Below, piece by piece: positions 1 through 10,760 of a DNA stretch of 64,000 nucleotides. The position numbers were made by a program, and so were the translations under genes. This DNA is from Plantago ovata. Its lineage: Eukaryota; Streptophyta; Magnoliopsida; Lamiales; Plantaginaceae. The notes below the pieces were generated by a model. That model saw only the letters and a list, made by a program, of their open reading frames with translations, did not search any database and was not told the DNA's origin. The stretch spans positions 110,111,982 through 110,175,981 of the forward strand of contig CM051457.1 of assembly GCA_028274465.1 (NCBI GenBank), in the 5' to 3' direction. Position 1 is the first letter of the stretch. Each line of letters begins with the position of its first letter.

Positions 1-2903
1 GAATTGCACGATTAAATAAGTTGGACTATTTAACTTCATTTGATTTCGAATCATATGGACAATGTGAATCATGTCTCAAAGGAAAGATGACCAACAAACC
101 CTTTCTAGGAAAGGGAGTACGAGCCGAGAAGGTACTTGAGTTGATCCATAACGATGTGTGCGGACCTTTCGCAACTCAAGCTAGGGGAGGTTATTCATAC
201 TTCATAACCTTTACTGACGACTTCTCTAGATTTGGACATGTGTATCTTATGAAGCACAAATCCGAAGCCTTTGAGAAGTTTAAGGAGTATAGAAAAGAAG
301 TAGAAAAACAACTCGAAACGAGCATTAAGTCTCTTCGATCTGATCGTGGAGGCGAATACTTGAGTAGAGAATTCACAGATTACTTAAAAGAAAATGGGAT
401 TAGACCTCAATGGACACCTCCTGGAACATCACAATTAAACGGTGTTTCCGAAAGGAGAAATCGAACTTTGTTAGACATGGTGAGATCCATGATGAGCTTC
501 TCTACTCTTCCGACATTCTTATGGGGATATGCATTACAAAACTCAATATACATTCTGAATCGTGTTCCATCTAAGTCAGTCGAAAAGACACCATATGAGT
601 TATGGCATGGTAAGAAGCCTGTTCTCTCACACATGCGAACCTGGGGTTGTCCAGCATATGTGAAGAAGATGCTCACTGGCAAATTGGAAACAAAAAGTGT
701 AAAGTGTTATTTCATCGGTTATCCTAGGGAAACCAGATGTTACTTTTTCTATTCTCGCGATGATTTCAAGATCATCGTTTCTAGGAATGCGACTTTTCTG
801 GAAGACGACTATGTCTTCAAAGAACAAGATCGTAGTAGAATAGAATTGGAAGAAATTCAAGAACCGCGAAATAACAATGAGGTTGAAGAGTTGTCAAATG
901 GAGTTGATAAAAATTCAGTGGGAGCAGTAGGAGATACAAATGCTAGAAGCGAAATACTAGGTAAGCTTCTTGCATCCAGTGGGAGCACAACAGTGAATGT
1001 GTCACAACCACTAAATTCTCCTACTTCACCGGCAATACCAGTTGTGGAAACTGACTTGCCCCCACACCAGGAAACTGTCACGGACAATATTCCTGAGATA
1101 GCTCAGGTTGTAGGACAACCTGACAATCAAGAACCTCAACGCAATCAGAATGTAGAGCAAGAACAAACGACAATAGTTATACCACAAAGAGTAAGGAAGG
1201 GAAGGGTTATACCCGAACAAGTAATTGCAGTACGTAGGTCGGAAAGGGAAAGAGTTCCAAAGAAAAAGATGAGTTTACTCTTAGAGACTCATGAAGATGA
1301 TGTTGTAAATTCACCTGATTTGGATGACCCTAAGACTTACACCGAGGCAATGTCGGACATTGACTCGGAGAGGTGGCAAGAAGCCATGAAATCCGAAATA
1401 GACTCGATGTATCAAAATCAAATTTGGAACTTGGTTGAATTGCCAGATGGGGTTAGACCTATTGGATGCAAATGGGTTTTCAAGAGAAAAACCGATGCCG
1501 ATGGCAAGATACAAACCTACAAGGCTAGGTTAGTGGCAAAGGGTTATAATCAAAGACAAGGTATTGATTATGATGAGACCTTTTCGCCAGTAGCTAAAAT
1601 TAAGTCTATTCGGATTCTACTTGCTATAGCTGCATATCATGATTACGAGAGTTGGCAAATGGATGTGAAAACCGCTTTCCTTAATGGAAATTTGGAAGAA
1701 GAGGTGTATATGATACAACCTGAAGGATTCACATCCAAGTCATCTCCCAAATCAGTATGCAAGCTGCAGAGGTCCATATATGGACTGAAGCAAGCCTCTA
1801 GAAGCTGGAATATCCGCTTTGACGAAGCTGTCAAATCGTTTGACTTTGTCAGAAGTATGGAAGATCCTTGCGTATATATAAAACGCTGCAATGAAGGAAT
1901 TGTTTTCATGGTCGTATATGTCGATGACATTCTGATCATGGGAAACAATATTCCCCTCCTACAGTCAGTAAAAGATTGGTCGTCCAGAATCTTCTCAATG
2001 AAGGATCTGGGTGAAGCCTGTTACATTCTTGGCATCAAAATCCATAGGAATAGAGCCAACAAGATGTTAGGGTTGTCACAATCCACCTATATTGACAAAG
2101 TGATTAAACGCTTTCGAATGGAAGAATCCAAGAGGGGTTTCTTACCAGCAAGTCATGGTGTTATTCTTTCGTCGAGTGATAGTCCTTCGACTGAAGAAGA
2201 AATGGAACACATGAAAAGAATCCCATATGCATCTGCAATTGGATCTATCATGTATGTCATGAATTGCACCAGGCCAGATGTGGCCTTTGCATTAAGTGTC
2301 ACTTGTCGTCACCAAAAGAATCCAGGTCTTAAGCATTGGACTGCTGTTAAGACGATCCTCAAGTATCTTAGACGAACTAAAGATCAATTTTTGGTGTTTG
2401 GTGGGAAACCGGAGTTGATAGCATCTGGGTATGCTGATGCCGGTTTCCAATCTGATCCGGATAATTACAAATCACAAACTAGGTATGTGTTTGTACTCAA
2501 TGGTGGGGCTGTTAGCTGGAAAAGTTGCAAGCAAGCAACTATTGCTGATTCTGCGACCGAATCCGAGTACATTGCTGCATCAGAGGCTGCGAAAGAAGCC
2601 GTCTGGATGTCTGAGTTCCTCAAGGAACTAGGGGTAGTTCCAGATGTTGGACCGATAAAAGTTTACTGTGACAACACTGGGGCTGTTGCACAGGCAAAGG
2701 AACCAAGATCCACCAACAGGAACAAGCATGTACCTAGGAAATACCATGTAATTAGGGAACTGGTAGCTAGAGGAGAAGTATCTATAGAACGTGTCCCCAC
2801 TGAAGATAATGTGGCTGACCCTTTCACCAAACCCTTGAGCTCGGAGAAACATGTTAGACATTACGAGAACATAGGTGTTAGACAAATGGGTGATTGGCTC
2901 TAG
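1..2903 (+). CDS. Copia pol polyprotein (integrase-RT-RNase H), partial at 5' end
   Basis: The reading frame is open from base 3, so the true start is upstream of the window; the first in-frame ATG is not the start. About 967 codons are visible. The zinc-finger tail CESC is followed by the integrase core (Asp in LIHNDVCGP, Asp in SDRGGEY, Glu in [10 protein letters not shown]), then RT motifs [12 protein letters not shown] and YVDDIL (the catalytic Asp pair), and RNase H with [16 protein letters not shown] and YCDNTGA. The protein ends in a typical ADPFTKPL tail and the stop is at 2901-2903. It would encode reverse transcription and integration functions in the cytoplasm and nucleus. No internal stop or frameshift is seen, so this part may be functional; gag integrity is unknown. 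Confidence 0.93.
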   Translation, partial: IARLNKLDYLTSFDFESYGQCESCLKGKMTNKPFLGKGVRAEKVLELIHNDVCGPFATQARGGYSYFITFTDDFSRFGHVYLMKHKSEAFEKFKEYRKEVEKQLETSIKSLRSDRGGEYLSREFTDYLKENGIRPQWTPPGTSQLNGVSERRNRTLLDMVRSMMSFSTLPTFLWGYALQNSIYILNRVPSKSVEKTPYELWHGKKPVLSHMRTWGCPAYVKKMLTGKLETKSVKCYFIGYPRETRCYFFYSRDDFKIIVSRNATFLEDDYVFKEQDRSRIELEEIQEPRNNNEVEELSNGVDKNSVGAVGDTNARSEILGKLLASSGSTTVNVSQPLNSPTSPAIPVVETDLPPHQETVTDNIPEIAQVVGQPDNQEPQRNQNVEQEQTTIVIPQRVRKGRVIPEQVIAVRRSERERVPKKKMSLLLETHEDDVVNSPDLDDPKTYTEAMSDIDSERWQEAMKSEIDSMYQNQIWNLVELPDGVRPIGCKWVFKRKTDADGKIQTYKARLVAKGYNQRQGIDYDETFSPVAKIKSIRILLAIAAYHDYESWQMDVKTAFLNGNLEEEVYMIQPEGFTSKSSPKSVCKLQRSIYGLKQASRSWNIRFDEAVKSFDFVRSMEDPCVYIKRCNEGIVFMVVYVDDILIMGNNIPLLQSVKDWSSRIFSMKDLGEACYILGIKIHRNRANKMLGLSQSTYIDKVIKRFRMEESKRGFLPASHGVILSSSDSPSTEEEMEHMKRIPYASAIGSIMYVMNCTRPDVAFALSVTCRHQKNPGLKHWTAVKTILKYLRRTKDQFLVFGGKPELIASGYADAGFQSDPDNYKSQTRYVFVLNGGAVSWKSCKQATIADSATESEYIAASEAAKEAVWMSEFLKELGVVPDVGPIKVYCDNTGAVAQAKEPRSTNRNKHVPRKYHVIRELVARGEVSIERVPTEDNVADPFTKPLSSEKHVRHYENIGVRQMGDWL

Positions 2904-2917
2904 GCCAAGTGGGAGAT

Positions 2918-4816
2918 TGAAAGTATGTATGTCCTAGAGACAACCATTTGCAAGATGATATGTACTTAGATCATAATCAGTTTATTATTATTTATATTGC
3001 ATATTAATTGACTCTACATCTTTGGATTATTTATTTGGTTGTTTTAAGATAATTCTATAAGATGTTCCCATGGACTATATGTTATTACCAAATGTGTGAG
3101 AACTTGGATGACAGAACATAAGTCCTAAAATAGTCCCAATCGAGGTCATTGAGATTTGGGATATCAATGACGCACGTTAAAGATTGGCATGCGATCTGCA
3201 TCATATTCTTAGAGGAATGTAGTGACTCTCACAACTACGAATGACTTGGTCATTTATGATGGATGCATGGTACACCTTAGAGGGTGTTGACTGACCCACC
3301 GATAAACCATTTGATTAATTCTATTAATGTGTCTACGGAAGTATCGGTGTGTAAGGTAATTAACAGTCCTTTGACTTGAGGTCAATACTGACTACATGTG
3401 TGGAATAATACATCTTGACCATGACCAATGCTTGCACTCCACTTGGAGTAGATACGGCATGCGTTGGATATATTATGAAGCACATGGGAGTAGTAGTTGA
3501 ACCAAGATAGAATTCATTCCTCGCAATAGACATTGGAGAGAATACTTTACATCTCATAGTTAGGTTGATCGCTAGTGATTGGCCAATGCATTACGATATA
3601 TTCAAAATGGTGTTTGGATATGATCGAAGATCAACTAACAAGAATGAGAAAGAAATGAATAAGTTATTGGAACGGACACGATATCAAGTTCTAGACTTAT
3701 TCGAGTATTCGAGAATGAAGGGACTATATTAGCCTTACACTAAAGGTGATTTGTATATCCTTACAAACGTCCTTGTATATTAATGTTGTCCGGTAAACCG
3801 TCTAGGAGTTTCACCGTGAACCTAATTAGATTAGTGATTAATATATAAAGGCCCTACGGATCACACTACATGATTAGTACTCTACCAAATCGGGATTACT
3901 AATAAATAGATATTAATTGGATTAATATTATTTATTATTAAACAAATAAATGTTAATTAGATTAACATTATTTATTATTGAGTGTGAATAATTTAATTGG
4001 GTCAAATTGGACTTGAACAATTAAAATGGAGTGCATGAATTGGACCAAATTTGATTTGGTTGGGCCCAAAGAAGAAATGAAGGGAGAGGGAGAAGCTGGG
4101 CCAAAAGGCCCAGCATATTACTCATCTCTCGGGCGCGTGCGCCCGAGAAAGAGACATGGGTGCGTGTTGAGCACGCGCCCGGGTGGTTTATGTTGGGTGG
4201 GGACTTGGTCCCCACCACTTGCTCTCTCTCTTCACTTTGTTTCTTTTCATCCGGGTCCCATGTATTTTTGGCTAGTAGTTAGTTTGTTTTGAGTGCTTTA
4301 AATGCTGAAGAAGAATTTGATTTTGTACATGTGAATTGTTTTGCATGCATTCTTCTTCATCTTCTCTTTAAAAGCAAAAGAACAAATACTACACATAAAA
4401 TATATTTTATCCTCTTTTGAAAAGGATAAAATTAATACTCCATATAATACACATATATCCCAACCTTGTTCAAAGAGTTTCCTAGCACTCTACGGTAGAA
4501 GAAAATCTGTGGATACCGAGGTTAAGGAGTTCAAGCTGGAGAATACCGAGGATTGGGATTTGCTTGGAGCAGAGCTTGAAGACTTGGAGCTCACTGAAGA
4601 GGAATACGAAGCCTACGATCGTGAGTTCGAAGAAGAGGAGATCGAGGAGCAACAATTGGATTTTGCTGAACAAATTGACGAGGAGAAGGAATTGCTTAAT
4701 CTGTAAGATTTTCTCCTCTACGTATCACATGTTAAATAATCGTTATCAAGATAGGTCGTAAAATTTTCGAAATTCCGCTGCGTATGCTTAGAGCAAAACG
4801 ACCCTACATTCCTACA
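2918..4816 (+). repeat. Copia 3' LTR (~1.9 kb)
   Basis: It begins TG right after the polypurine tract and ends CA at 4816. A TATA-like element (ATATATAAAGG near 3840) is a plausible U3 promoter. The final stretch, rich in CCGCTGCG-type sequence near 4770-4790, resembles the ends of plant copia LTRs. The right border is inferred from sequence type, not from a second LTR. It contains a short acidic reading frame, described separately. Confidence 0.7.
4341..4706 (+). other. Acidic open frame inside the copia LTR
   Basis: A 121-codon frame whose C-terminal two thirds is strongly acidic and Glu-rich (for example EEYEAYDREFEEEEIEEQQ) and ends at a TAA. It lies in the last third of the LTR, so an intact element would carry a copy upstream of gag. 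I do not recognise it. It may be a chance frame in purine-rich sequence or part of a leader-encoded small protein. No promoter or codon evidence separates these options. Confidence 0.25.
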
Positions 4817-4847
4817 ATATCTTCACAACTAAATTATTATGTCTCCG

Positions 4848-4925
4848 ATGTCTCCGTCTGGGATCGAACCGTGCATCTCTACTTCACCACTACAGATACC
4901 GATGATCCCTTCCACTACACCACAA
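4848..4925 (-). repeat. tRNA-related SINE-like fragment
   Basis: On the minus strand the sequence carries a box-A-like TGGTGTAGTGG and, about 45 nt later, a box-B-like GGTTCGATCCC, the two internal promoter elements of tRNA genes. It does not fold as a full tRNA. A related piece on the plus strand at 45871-45990 shares both boxes and the following GGAGACAT / GGAAACAT, which suggests a dispersed tRNA-derived SINE family. Ends and target duplication were not resolved. Confidence 0.4.
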
Positions 4926-5045
4926 GTTTATATTAATGCACGATCATAATTATATCATGTACATAATAATTGAATGATAAATTAAATATCAGTAAGTAAC
5001 TGAACCTTGCATGGGCCAAATTTAAGGTTTTGAACATATACAATA

Positions 5046-5289
5046 TTCCGTCTCTTCCATAATAAGTTTTCTAAGGTTGATTAGGTTGATTTTTTTTCGA
5101 ACATTGAACGCAAATTGCTCATATATTACATATGATTAGTATATAATAGAGTTATATTAGAATAATATACTTGATTTTCTTTAATATTATAATTTTATTA
5201 TATTTTTTGGGTGTGTAATGTAGAATTAATTTGTGGTCAAAGTTAAAAAAAAAAGTCAATCATAAGAAGCTTATTATGGAAGAGAGGGA
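5046..5289. mobile_element. Stowaway-like MITE (244 bp)
   Basis: Inverted termini of about 20 bp: the left starts TTCCGTCTCTTCCATAATAAG and the right, read in reverse, gives TCCCTCTCTTCCATAATAAG. It is flanked on both sides by TA (5044-5045 and 5290-5291), the target duplication of Tc1/mariner-type MITEs. The interior is AT-rich with a subterminal TTTGACCAC-type motif often seen in this group. No coding capacity. Confidence 0.75.
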
Positions 5290-5291
5290 TA

Positions 5292-6429
5292 TATGGGACT
5301 ACTAAATTTCTTTTCCGGGCGATTGAGTGAAGCAGGTTCTATTGTAACTGTGTATTTAGTCATCGATCTGTGGGACCTAAAATCAAGAATGAAGTTTTCA
5401 AGTGTTTAATTAACGACCTAATTAGTAATTAATTTCAGTTAACTGGGAGTGATTTTCGGTTAAGAAAAAAAAACCGGCCGTGAAATTGGCGCTAATGACG
5501 GTTGGCCGTTGAAGCTTCTTTCACATGAGACTAATTGACAGTTACAGATTAAACTCATGCTACAAACTACCCATGTGGCTGTCCCTCTCTCTCCCCTTGA
5601 CAAATTGCGAATTGACCTTTATACCGGAAGAGGATTTGGATATGCAGTTTCAACACACATGTTATTTTTACGTGGCCGGATTGGATCGAAACGTGTTAGA
5701 CTCGAATAATTCGAAACTTTGGTTGGTAGATGGATGCACATGCTAAATTAAGTATTTTGTGTACTAATAAACTAAACTGATTGATTGAGAATTAGCTATT
5801 TAGATGGGCTGGTTACACGGTTACTCATCCAATTATAGGTTACTATCTAAATAATATGTTACGTTGCAAGTACAATCTTCACACTTTGGTGTTCCTTGTA
5901 CGCACACCTTAAAACTTTCATAGTAACACATTCAATTCTAATATTTATTTAGAACAATCAAATCACACTTTGGGAACTTTTTAAACTCTCTGAAGCACTC
6001 TGACGATGAAACAAGCAAAAACTATAGCCATGAGAAAAGTTGAAAGCGAAATTTTACCCCATAGAATTTTGTTTTATATATAAAATTATTAAAGATTAAA
6101 TTAATTAAATCTTCTAACATCAAATCCAATTAATTAATTACGTGAAGTACAGAAGAAACAAAAGAGCTTTCATAGTTTTTTTTTGTTTGAATTTTTTTTT
6201 TTTACACAAACCTTTTTCATGTTTTTTATAATGTACTTGAAACTATGTTTTATTCTAAATTACACACGAACCTTTCATCAAAGTGTTCAACTTGTACAAA
6301 CATTTAACATCGTTAAATTTTCTGTTAGGTGCACCGATGTAATTTATCAGTTCTTTTCTCTCCTTTGCCACCACCCCCTCTCTCGACTGAACTCCATTAT
6401 TACCTCGCCCAAATCGACTGCCCCCATTA
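5292..6429. other. AT-rich intergenic stretch, no gene seen
   Basis: Short frames only, with no recognisable protein motif. Homopolymer T tracts lie near 6178-6202. This is the left flank of the CACTA insertion. Confidence 0.5.
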
Positions 6430-6449
6430 CACTACAAGAAAACAGCTTT

Positions 6450-6710
6450 TTAGCGACGGATCGCATCCGTCGCTAAAAGAGTCCGATCCGTCGCTATTTG
6501 GGTTTAGCGACGGATGCCCCGTCGCTAAATAGGACGTCGCGAAAAGTGGCGTCGCTAATCCAAAAAGCGACGGATCGGGCTAATCCGTCGCTAAATATAG
6601 CGACGGATTAGCTCATCCGTCGCTAAATTAGCGTTGACCAATTTAGAGACTGATAAGATCATCCGTCTCTAAATTTAGAGACGGATAAGCTCATCCGTCT
6701 CTAAATCTGA
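6450..6710. repeat. CACTA left subterminal repeat array
   Basis: Tandem and inverted copies of the roughly 10-bp motif TAGCGACGGA and its complement, degrading inward to TAGAGACGGAT. The right end (8582-8690) carries the matching but shorter array. In CACTA elements such arrays bind the transposase. Confidence 0.85.
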
Positions 6711-6779
6711 TTTTTTTTTTAAATTATGTTTCTTTAAATTTCTTTAATTCAACTACAATATAAAAAAATATTAAAATAT

Positions 6780-6867
6780 ATTTTTTTTTTAATGCAATAA
6801 TGGTGTTGCGAGAATCGAACTCGCGACTTCTCGCATAGCGAGAATCATACCACTACACCAAACGCCC
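6780..6867 (-). repeat. tRNA-Pro-derived retroposon (short SINE / tRNA pseudogene)
   Basis: Read on the minus strand, 6867-6801 gives GGGCGTTTGGTGTAGTGGTA, then a hairpin TTCTCGC-TAT-GCGAGAA where the anticodon arm should be, then GAGTTCGATTCTC as T-arm. The head and T-arm match plant tRNA-Pro in character, but the anticodon loop has collapsed to 3 nt and the acceptor stem is mismatched, so it cannot be a working tRNA. It is followed by CAACACCATTATTGCATT and a run of A, an oligo(A)-tailed retroposon layout. A second copy with the same tail lies at 24000-24072. Confidence 0.6.
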
Positions 6868-7642
6868 ATAAGAACAATCACCTAAGACTCTCTGTTTCAA
6901 CTTAAGGTACTGAAACAATCACCTAAGAACAAATAGAACTGGGCACATAATTAAAGTCGTAGAGATCGAGAAGCGTAACAAAAATTATCATACTTAATAT
7001 GCCACTAACACCAAGATCATGCAAACTCTAACATTGCAGCAGTCAATACTACAGTTTTAAAACATAATTTAAGGAAAAGGACATTGAAACTTAATGCTAT
7101 TAGTACCATATTTATATCAAATGCACATCATTTTACCTCATGTGCAAGCAGAAGTGTTTCAATTCATGGAGTTTATTACACAAATTCAATGAAAAACAAC
7201 ATGTACCACATGGAAAATAAACAATGCCGTGGGAATCTTAATAGTCCTGGATTCCCATCCCCTTCCTTTTGCAACTGAAAAATAAGCAATACCACGGGAA
7301 TCTGGAAATAACAAGTTGTTACCGTTATAAAAAAAGAAAAACCTCTTATAAAGCATGTCACACAAATGGAATATTTATTTAAACGATGGCCAATCTCTAC
7401 AAGTTTTATGCCTCAAAAGTAGTAACAATACACCGACAGAATAGCAAGTGAGTTACTGATAGTGTTTGTGCTATAAAAAGGTATATAAGTATCACATTCC
7501 GAATGAATTCTTATCAAATTTCTCAAGTATCGATATAAACAGGCAGCAATTTTCACTTTATCTCTTGTCCATGAAACTAAACATTTGAACTTCCGTAGAA
7601 TTAAAACTTTCAGAGAGCTTGAAAGGGGGAAGCCCAAAATAA

Positions 7643-7905
7643 CAGCTTAAAAATACTCCAGACATTACAATCAGGGCAACGACCATCACACACTGCCCGT
7701 ATATCAATATCTGCACCATGAATTATTCTTATCAAAGTCAGAGAAAAACAATATAACATGTACTACTCGAGTAAACTGGTACTGATAGAACACAACAATG
7801 AATTAGTTCCTCATAAACAACAAATCACTAACCATTGCCATTGCTCCAAAATGAGCAGCCCCAATCAGAATGCTTCCAGTACCAACAAAAGGATCAAAAA
7901 CATGT
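7643..7905 (-). pseudogene. Captured TRM11-like tRNA (guanine-N2) methyltransferase fragment
   Basis: Two exon-like blocks on the minus strand inside the CACTA element. The first (7901-7833) reads VFDPFVGTGSILIGAAHFGA, the SAM-binding DPFxGTG motif region. The second (7717-7643) reads GADIDIRAVCDGRCPDCNVW. These are consecutive in TRM11/TRMT11 proteins, the catalytic partner of TRM112 for tRNA guanosine-10 methylation. The roughly 110-bp gap between them looks like a retained intron with a weakened acceptor. No start, no catalytic NPPY block and no continuous frame are present, so it is a transduplicated fragment. Confidence 0.7.
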
Positions 7906-8710
7906 TTATGAAAATTTGATAAACAATAAACCCAAAAAGACACTAAAAATATTGAAGATAATTAACATTACCAGACTAAAATGACAACACCATAGTTTAG
8001 AAATTGAAGCTACTTGATATGCATTTTACAAAAAAATTAAGAACCCAAATTTTAGGGTTAGAAAAATCAACTGCAATTCAATAACAATAAACATAACATT
8101 AATCAAATCTAATATACAGTCCATACACGGTCCCAAACTCGAGCTAGGGTTCAAGGGTTTGGGCCAGATTCAAAATATAAGAGTAAAACTATCCAGAATT
8201 CAAACAATACGAAGAGTAAATCGAAACTTTACCTTTGAACGGAGGATTAACAAGATAGATCGGAGTAGAGAGGATGAGCAGCGGAATGGAAGCAACAGAT
8301 CATCTGGGGGAAGAATGATAGAAGATGAGAGAGTGACGAAGAGACAAAGAAGAGAGAGATAGAAGAGAGCTCAGAAGAGAGAAGTAGACATACCGGCGGC
8401 AAAGGCGCCGTCCAATCTGGGTGGTGGCGGCGCCCGCTGGTGGAGATGAGAAAGATGATGGTGGAGGCGATGGTGGTGGAGGCGATGAGAAAGATGATGG
8501 CGGATGAGGTTTAATTGATTTGGGGGAGTGGGGAAGAAGATTCGATCTGGGTCTTTGTATTTTTTTTATTAATTTTTTTTACTTAGCGACGGATGGAACT
8601 CATCCGTTGCTAAATACCAGTCAGATTTGTATCTGTCGCTAAAATTACCGATCCGTCGCTATTTTGCGACGGATCTTCATCCGTCTCTATTTGGCTGTTT
8701 TCTTGTAGTG

Positions 8711-9240
8711 TTAGTCGTATCCCCGTTGCCTAATGATTTAATTGCTAATGGTTCTACAGATCTGGGTTCTTGGATTGCAATAGTACGCACATGTGCCGGG
8801 CAAGGGTTTGATGCGCAAAAATCCATTTCTTTCATTCGCAGTTACATTAGGCGGTATCAGAAAGTTAAAATGCATGTGTATTCTTAGACATGAAAACATG
8901 ATCTTGAAGCTCTGTGGACACCTCCAGTTGCGGGACGCATCAAAATCAATTTTTAAACGAATAAAATTCATTATGAAGTAATGAAAAGAGCATAAAAAGA
9001 GCTTTGATATTAAATGTCAAATAAGCAAAATGTGGCTTGTTTTAGCTCACATGGGTATATATCATTCTCAATGGAAGATTGCATCAAGATTCATTTAATT
9101 ACGAACAGTAACTTGTTAATTATTGGTTTCTGAGTACAGATGTTCAACAAAATTTGATTTTCTTCATTTTTCATCGTTGTCATTGCAAAATAATTACAAT
9201 AACAATATGACAATGTATCGACTGCAATTCCCAAATCTAT
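8711..9240. other. Intergenic; tiny LINE RNase H remnant
   Basis: Only one recognisable patch: about 8905-8957 (plus) reads LWTPPVAGRIKINF then a stop. This matches the linker before the RNase H-like domain of plant L1-type LINEs (a WxPPxxGxxKxN pattern). The rest shows nothing codable. Confidence 0.35.
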
Positions 9241-9254
9241 CAATGTATGAACTC

Positions 9255-9370
9255 TAGAATTTGATAACCAACAATCTCGAACAAAAAACAAGCAAAACAG
9301 AGAATCAACAAGGACGATTTACGTGGTTCGGTCATTGACCTACATCCATGGGAGAGGGAAGAAGCTTCAC
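9255..9370 (-). repeat. LTR-retrotransposon LTR remnant (conserved R/U5-type motif)
   Basis: The minus strand carries CCATGGATGTAGGTCAATGA followed by CCGAACCACGTAAAT, a block frequently seen near the end of plant LTRs. The same block occurs on the plus strand in the solo LTR at 13386-13788. No termini or target duplication could be set here. Confidence 0.35.
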
Positions 9371-9619
9371 TAGATGAACGAGAACGAAGAGTACAGAACT
9401 CTTGGGAGTATCCATGGGCTCAGGTGGAAGAGATTACGGGTCGGATTTTTTCTTCTTCTTCTTCCCCTTCCCCTTGACTTGTTGGTCTTCAGGAGTTTGC
9501 TTTCTCTTAGAAGGAGGTGAATTGGAGGCGGACGCTTGGGGAGTGGACGTAGACTCATTTGAGTCGAACCACTATAATTCTCGTGTGCTTATTTATTTTA
9601 TGCATTGCATCACTAGTTA

Positions 9620-10437
9620 ATTCTGCATATTAAGTTTATCAAAAAGAAAATTACTTTGTTCATAATTCATAAATACATCGAGTTACATCGTCGTTGGTTT
9701 GAAACGTTTATGAAACATAGTTGAAAATTGCATCAGTCAAACATAAGCTAAAGGAAGAAATATTTTATACACCGAATTCACCCCCAGGTGCATCCTAGTC
9801 CAGTAAAACGTTTTATACATCAATGCCTGTTCTTTTGTCTACATAGAACTCCTATTTCACGTTTTTAGGATATTTTAAGTAATTGTCATTAACTATTCAT
9901 TAAAATAAGATTTGTTTTTTTAAGTTTTATTTTTTTCTACACAGAACCCCTATTCTAATCTTTTAAAGTTTTAATGTTATATGTAATTGAATATCGTAGG
10001 GATATGGGTGCCTATATGGTATAGGGAACATGAAAAGATGTTTCACTCCAAAAGGTAGTGTGTGATAAGTTATTACCCCAATGTAGTTTTATTTGTTTAA
10101 TTTCTCATACCGTCAATGTACACATATTTTTGTTCTTTTCACACGGAAAACATTAATTCCAATTTTTCTTTTCTCCAAAACTTCAACATTTTTTAGCTTG
10201 TGTGTTCTAGTGGAATTCTCAACTTAAAAAAAAAGGTTCATATTAGCTTAATGTCTTACCCTCCAATTTACTGTCCAATCTTGAAACATTTTAATCTTAC
10301 CTTTGAGTCTAATGTCTATATGAAAAAGATGATTATGCCCTCCACTTTATCTTCAATCCATGGCAAGGTGTCAGACTGGCGGGTCAAGCTTCCATATTGC
10401 AAAAAAAAACTGAAAAGGTCAATCTCAATTTTGAATG
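9620..10437. other. Gene-free AT-rich stretch
   Basis: No frame with recognisable motifs on either strand and no clear repeat boundary. Confidence 0.5.
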
Positions 10438-10600
10438 GTTAGACATGGTTTTTTTTTTCCAGGAATTATGTTGGACATGGTTTTTTAATGTGCTAGACAC
10501 CGAAATCTAAAACTTATCATGTGGGACGCCTATTTTTCATGGTTCGGATATGAATTTCCATAGCATGGACACTGATATTGGCCTTGAAACCATGTCTAAC
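10438..10600. mobile_element. Small inverted-repeat element (MITE-like, 163 bp)
   Basis: Perfect 14-bp inverted repeats GTTAGACATGGTTT (10438-10451) and its complement (10587-10600) bound a 163-bp segment with no coding capacity. No clear target duplication was found, so family assignment is open. Confidence 0.4.
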
Positions 10601-10659
10601 GTCCAAAACAAAAAGTTGTTGTTATGGAAAGAAAAAAAAAAATTGAAGAGCCTCCCAGC

Positions 10660-10760
10660 CCAGTAAGCTTCGATCCGAGTCTCTAGGCTCTGATTGGAGC
10701 TTCCATGGAAGCTCCGGTTTAGATCTGGAAGCTCCGATTGGAGCTTCAATGGAAGCATGA
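10660..10760. repeat. Palindrome and short tandem repeat
   Basis: A perfect 20-bp palindrome GGAGCTTCCATGGAAGCTCC occupies 10696-10715. It lies in a roughly 45-bp near-duplicate (GCTCTGATTGGAGCTTCCAT and later GCTCCGATTGGAGCTTCAAT). Function unknown. Confidence 0.7.

Larger units (their letters stand above)
1..4816 (+). mobile_element. Ty1/copia LTR retrotransposon, 3' part (cut by window edge)
   Basis: The 3' portion of a Ty1/copia retrotransposon whose gag, 5' LTR and upstream flank lie outside the window. The domain order (GAG-pre-integrase zinc finger, integrase, reverse transcriptase, RNase H) is the copia order, since integrase precedes RT. A polypurine tract (around 2905-2917) follows the pol stop at once, then comes the 3' LTR starting TG at 2918. 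The right end is placed at 4816 (...CCTACA), just after a motif typical of the end of plant copia LTRs; the 5-bp duplication cannot be tested without the left end. The pol frame is unbroken for its visible length, which points to a fairly young insertion. Confidence 0.9.
6430..8710. mobile_element. Non-autonomous CACTA (En/Spm) transposon with captured gene pieces
   Basis: Perfect 17-bp terminal inverted repeats CACTACAAGAAAACAGC at 6430-6446 and, inverted, at 8694-8710. The 3-bp target duplication TTA is exact (6427-6429 and 8711-8713). Subterminal regions (about 6450-6710 and 8580-8700) hold many copies of AGCGACGGAT/ATCCGTCGCT in both orientations, the expected transposase-binding arrays of CACTA elements. 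The 2281-bp length and lack of a TNP-type frame make it non-autonomous. The interior contains TRM11-like exon pieces (minus strand) and a tRNA-Pro-like sequence, so it resembles the gene-capturing CACTA class. Confidence 0.93.

Noticed and set aside
6801..6867. Functional tRNA-Pro gene
   Set aside because: The anticodon loop is reduced to 3 nt and the acceptor stem is mismatched; the A-tract tail points to a retroposed pseudogene.
9370..9620. Plus or minus small proteins at 9.4-9.6 kb
   Set aside because: Lys/Arg- or Phe-rich readings of a GA/CT-rich tract next to an LTR remnant; no motif.
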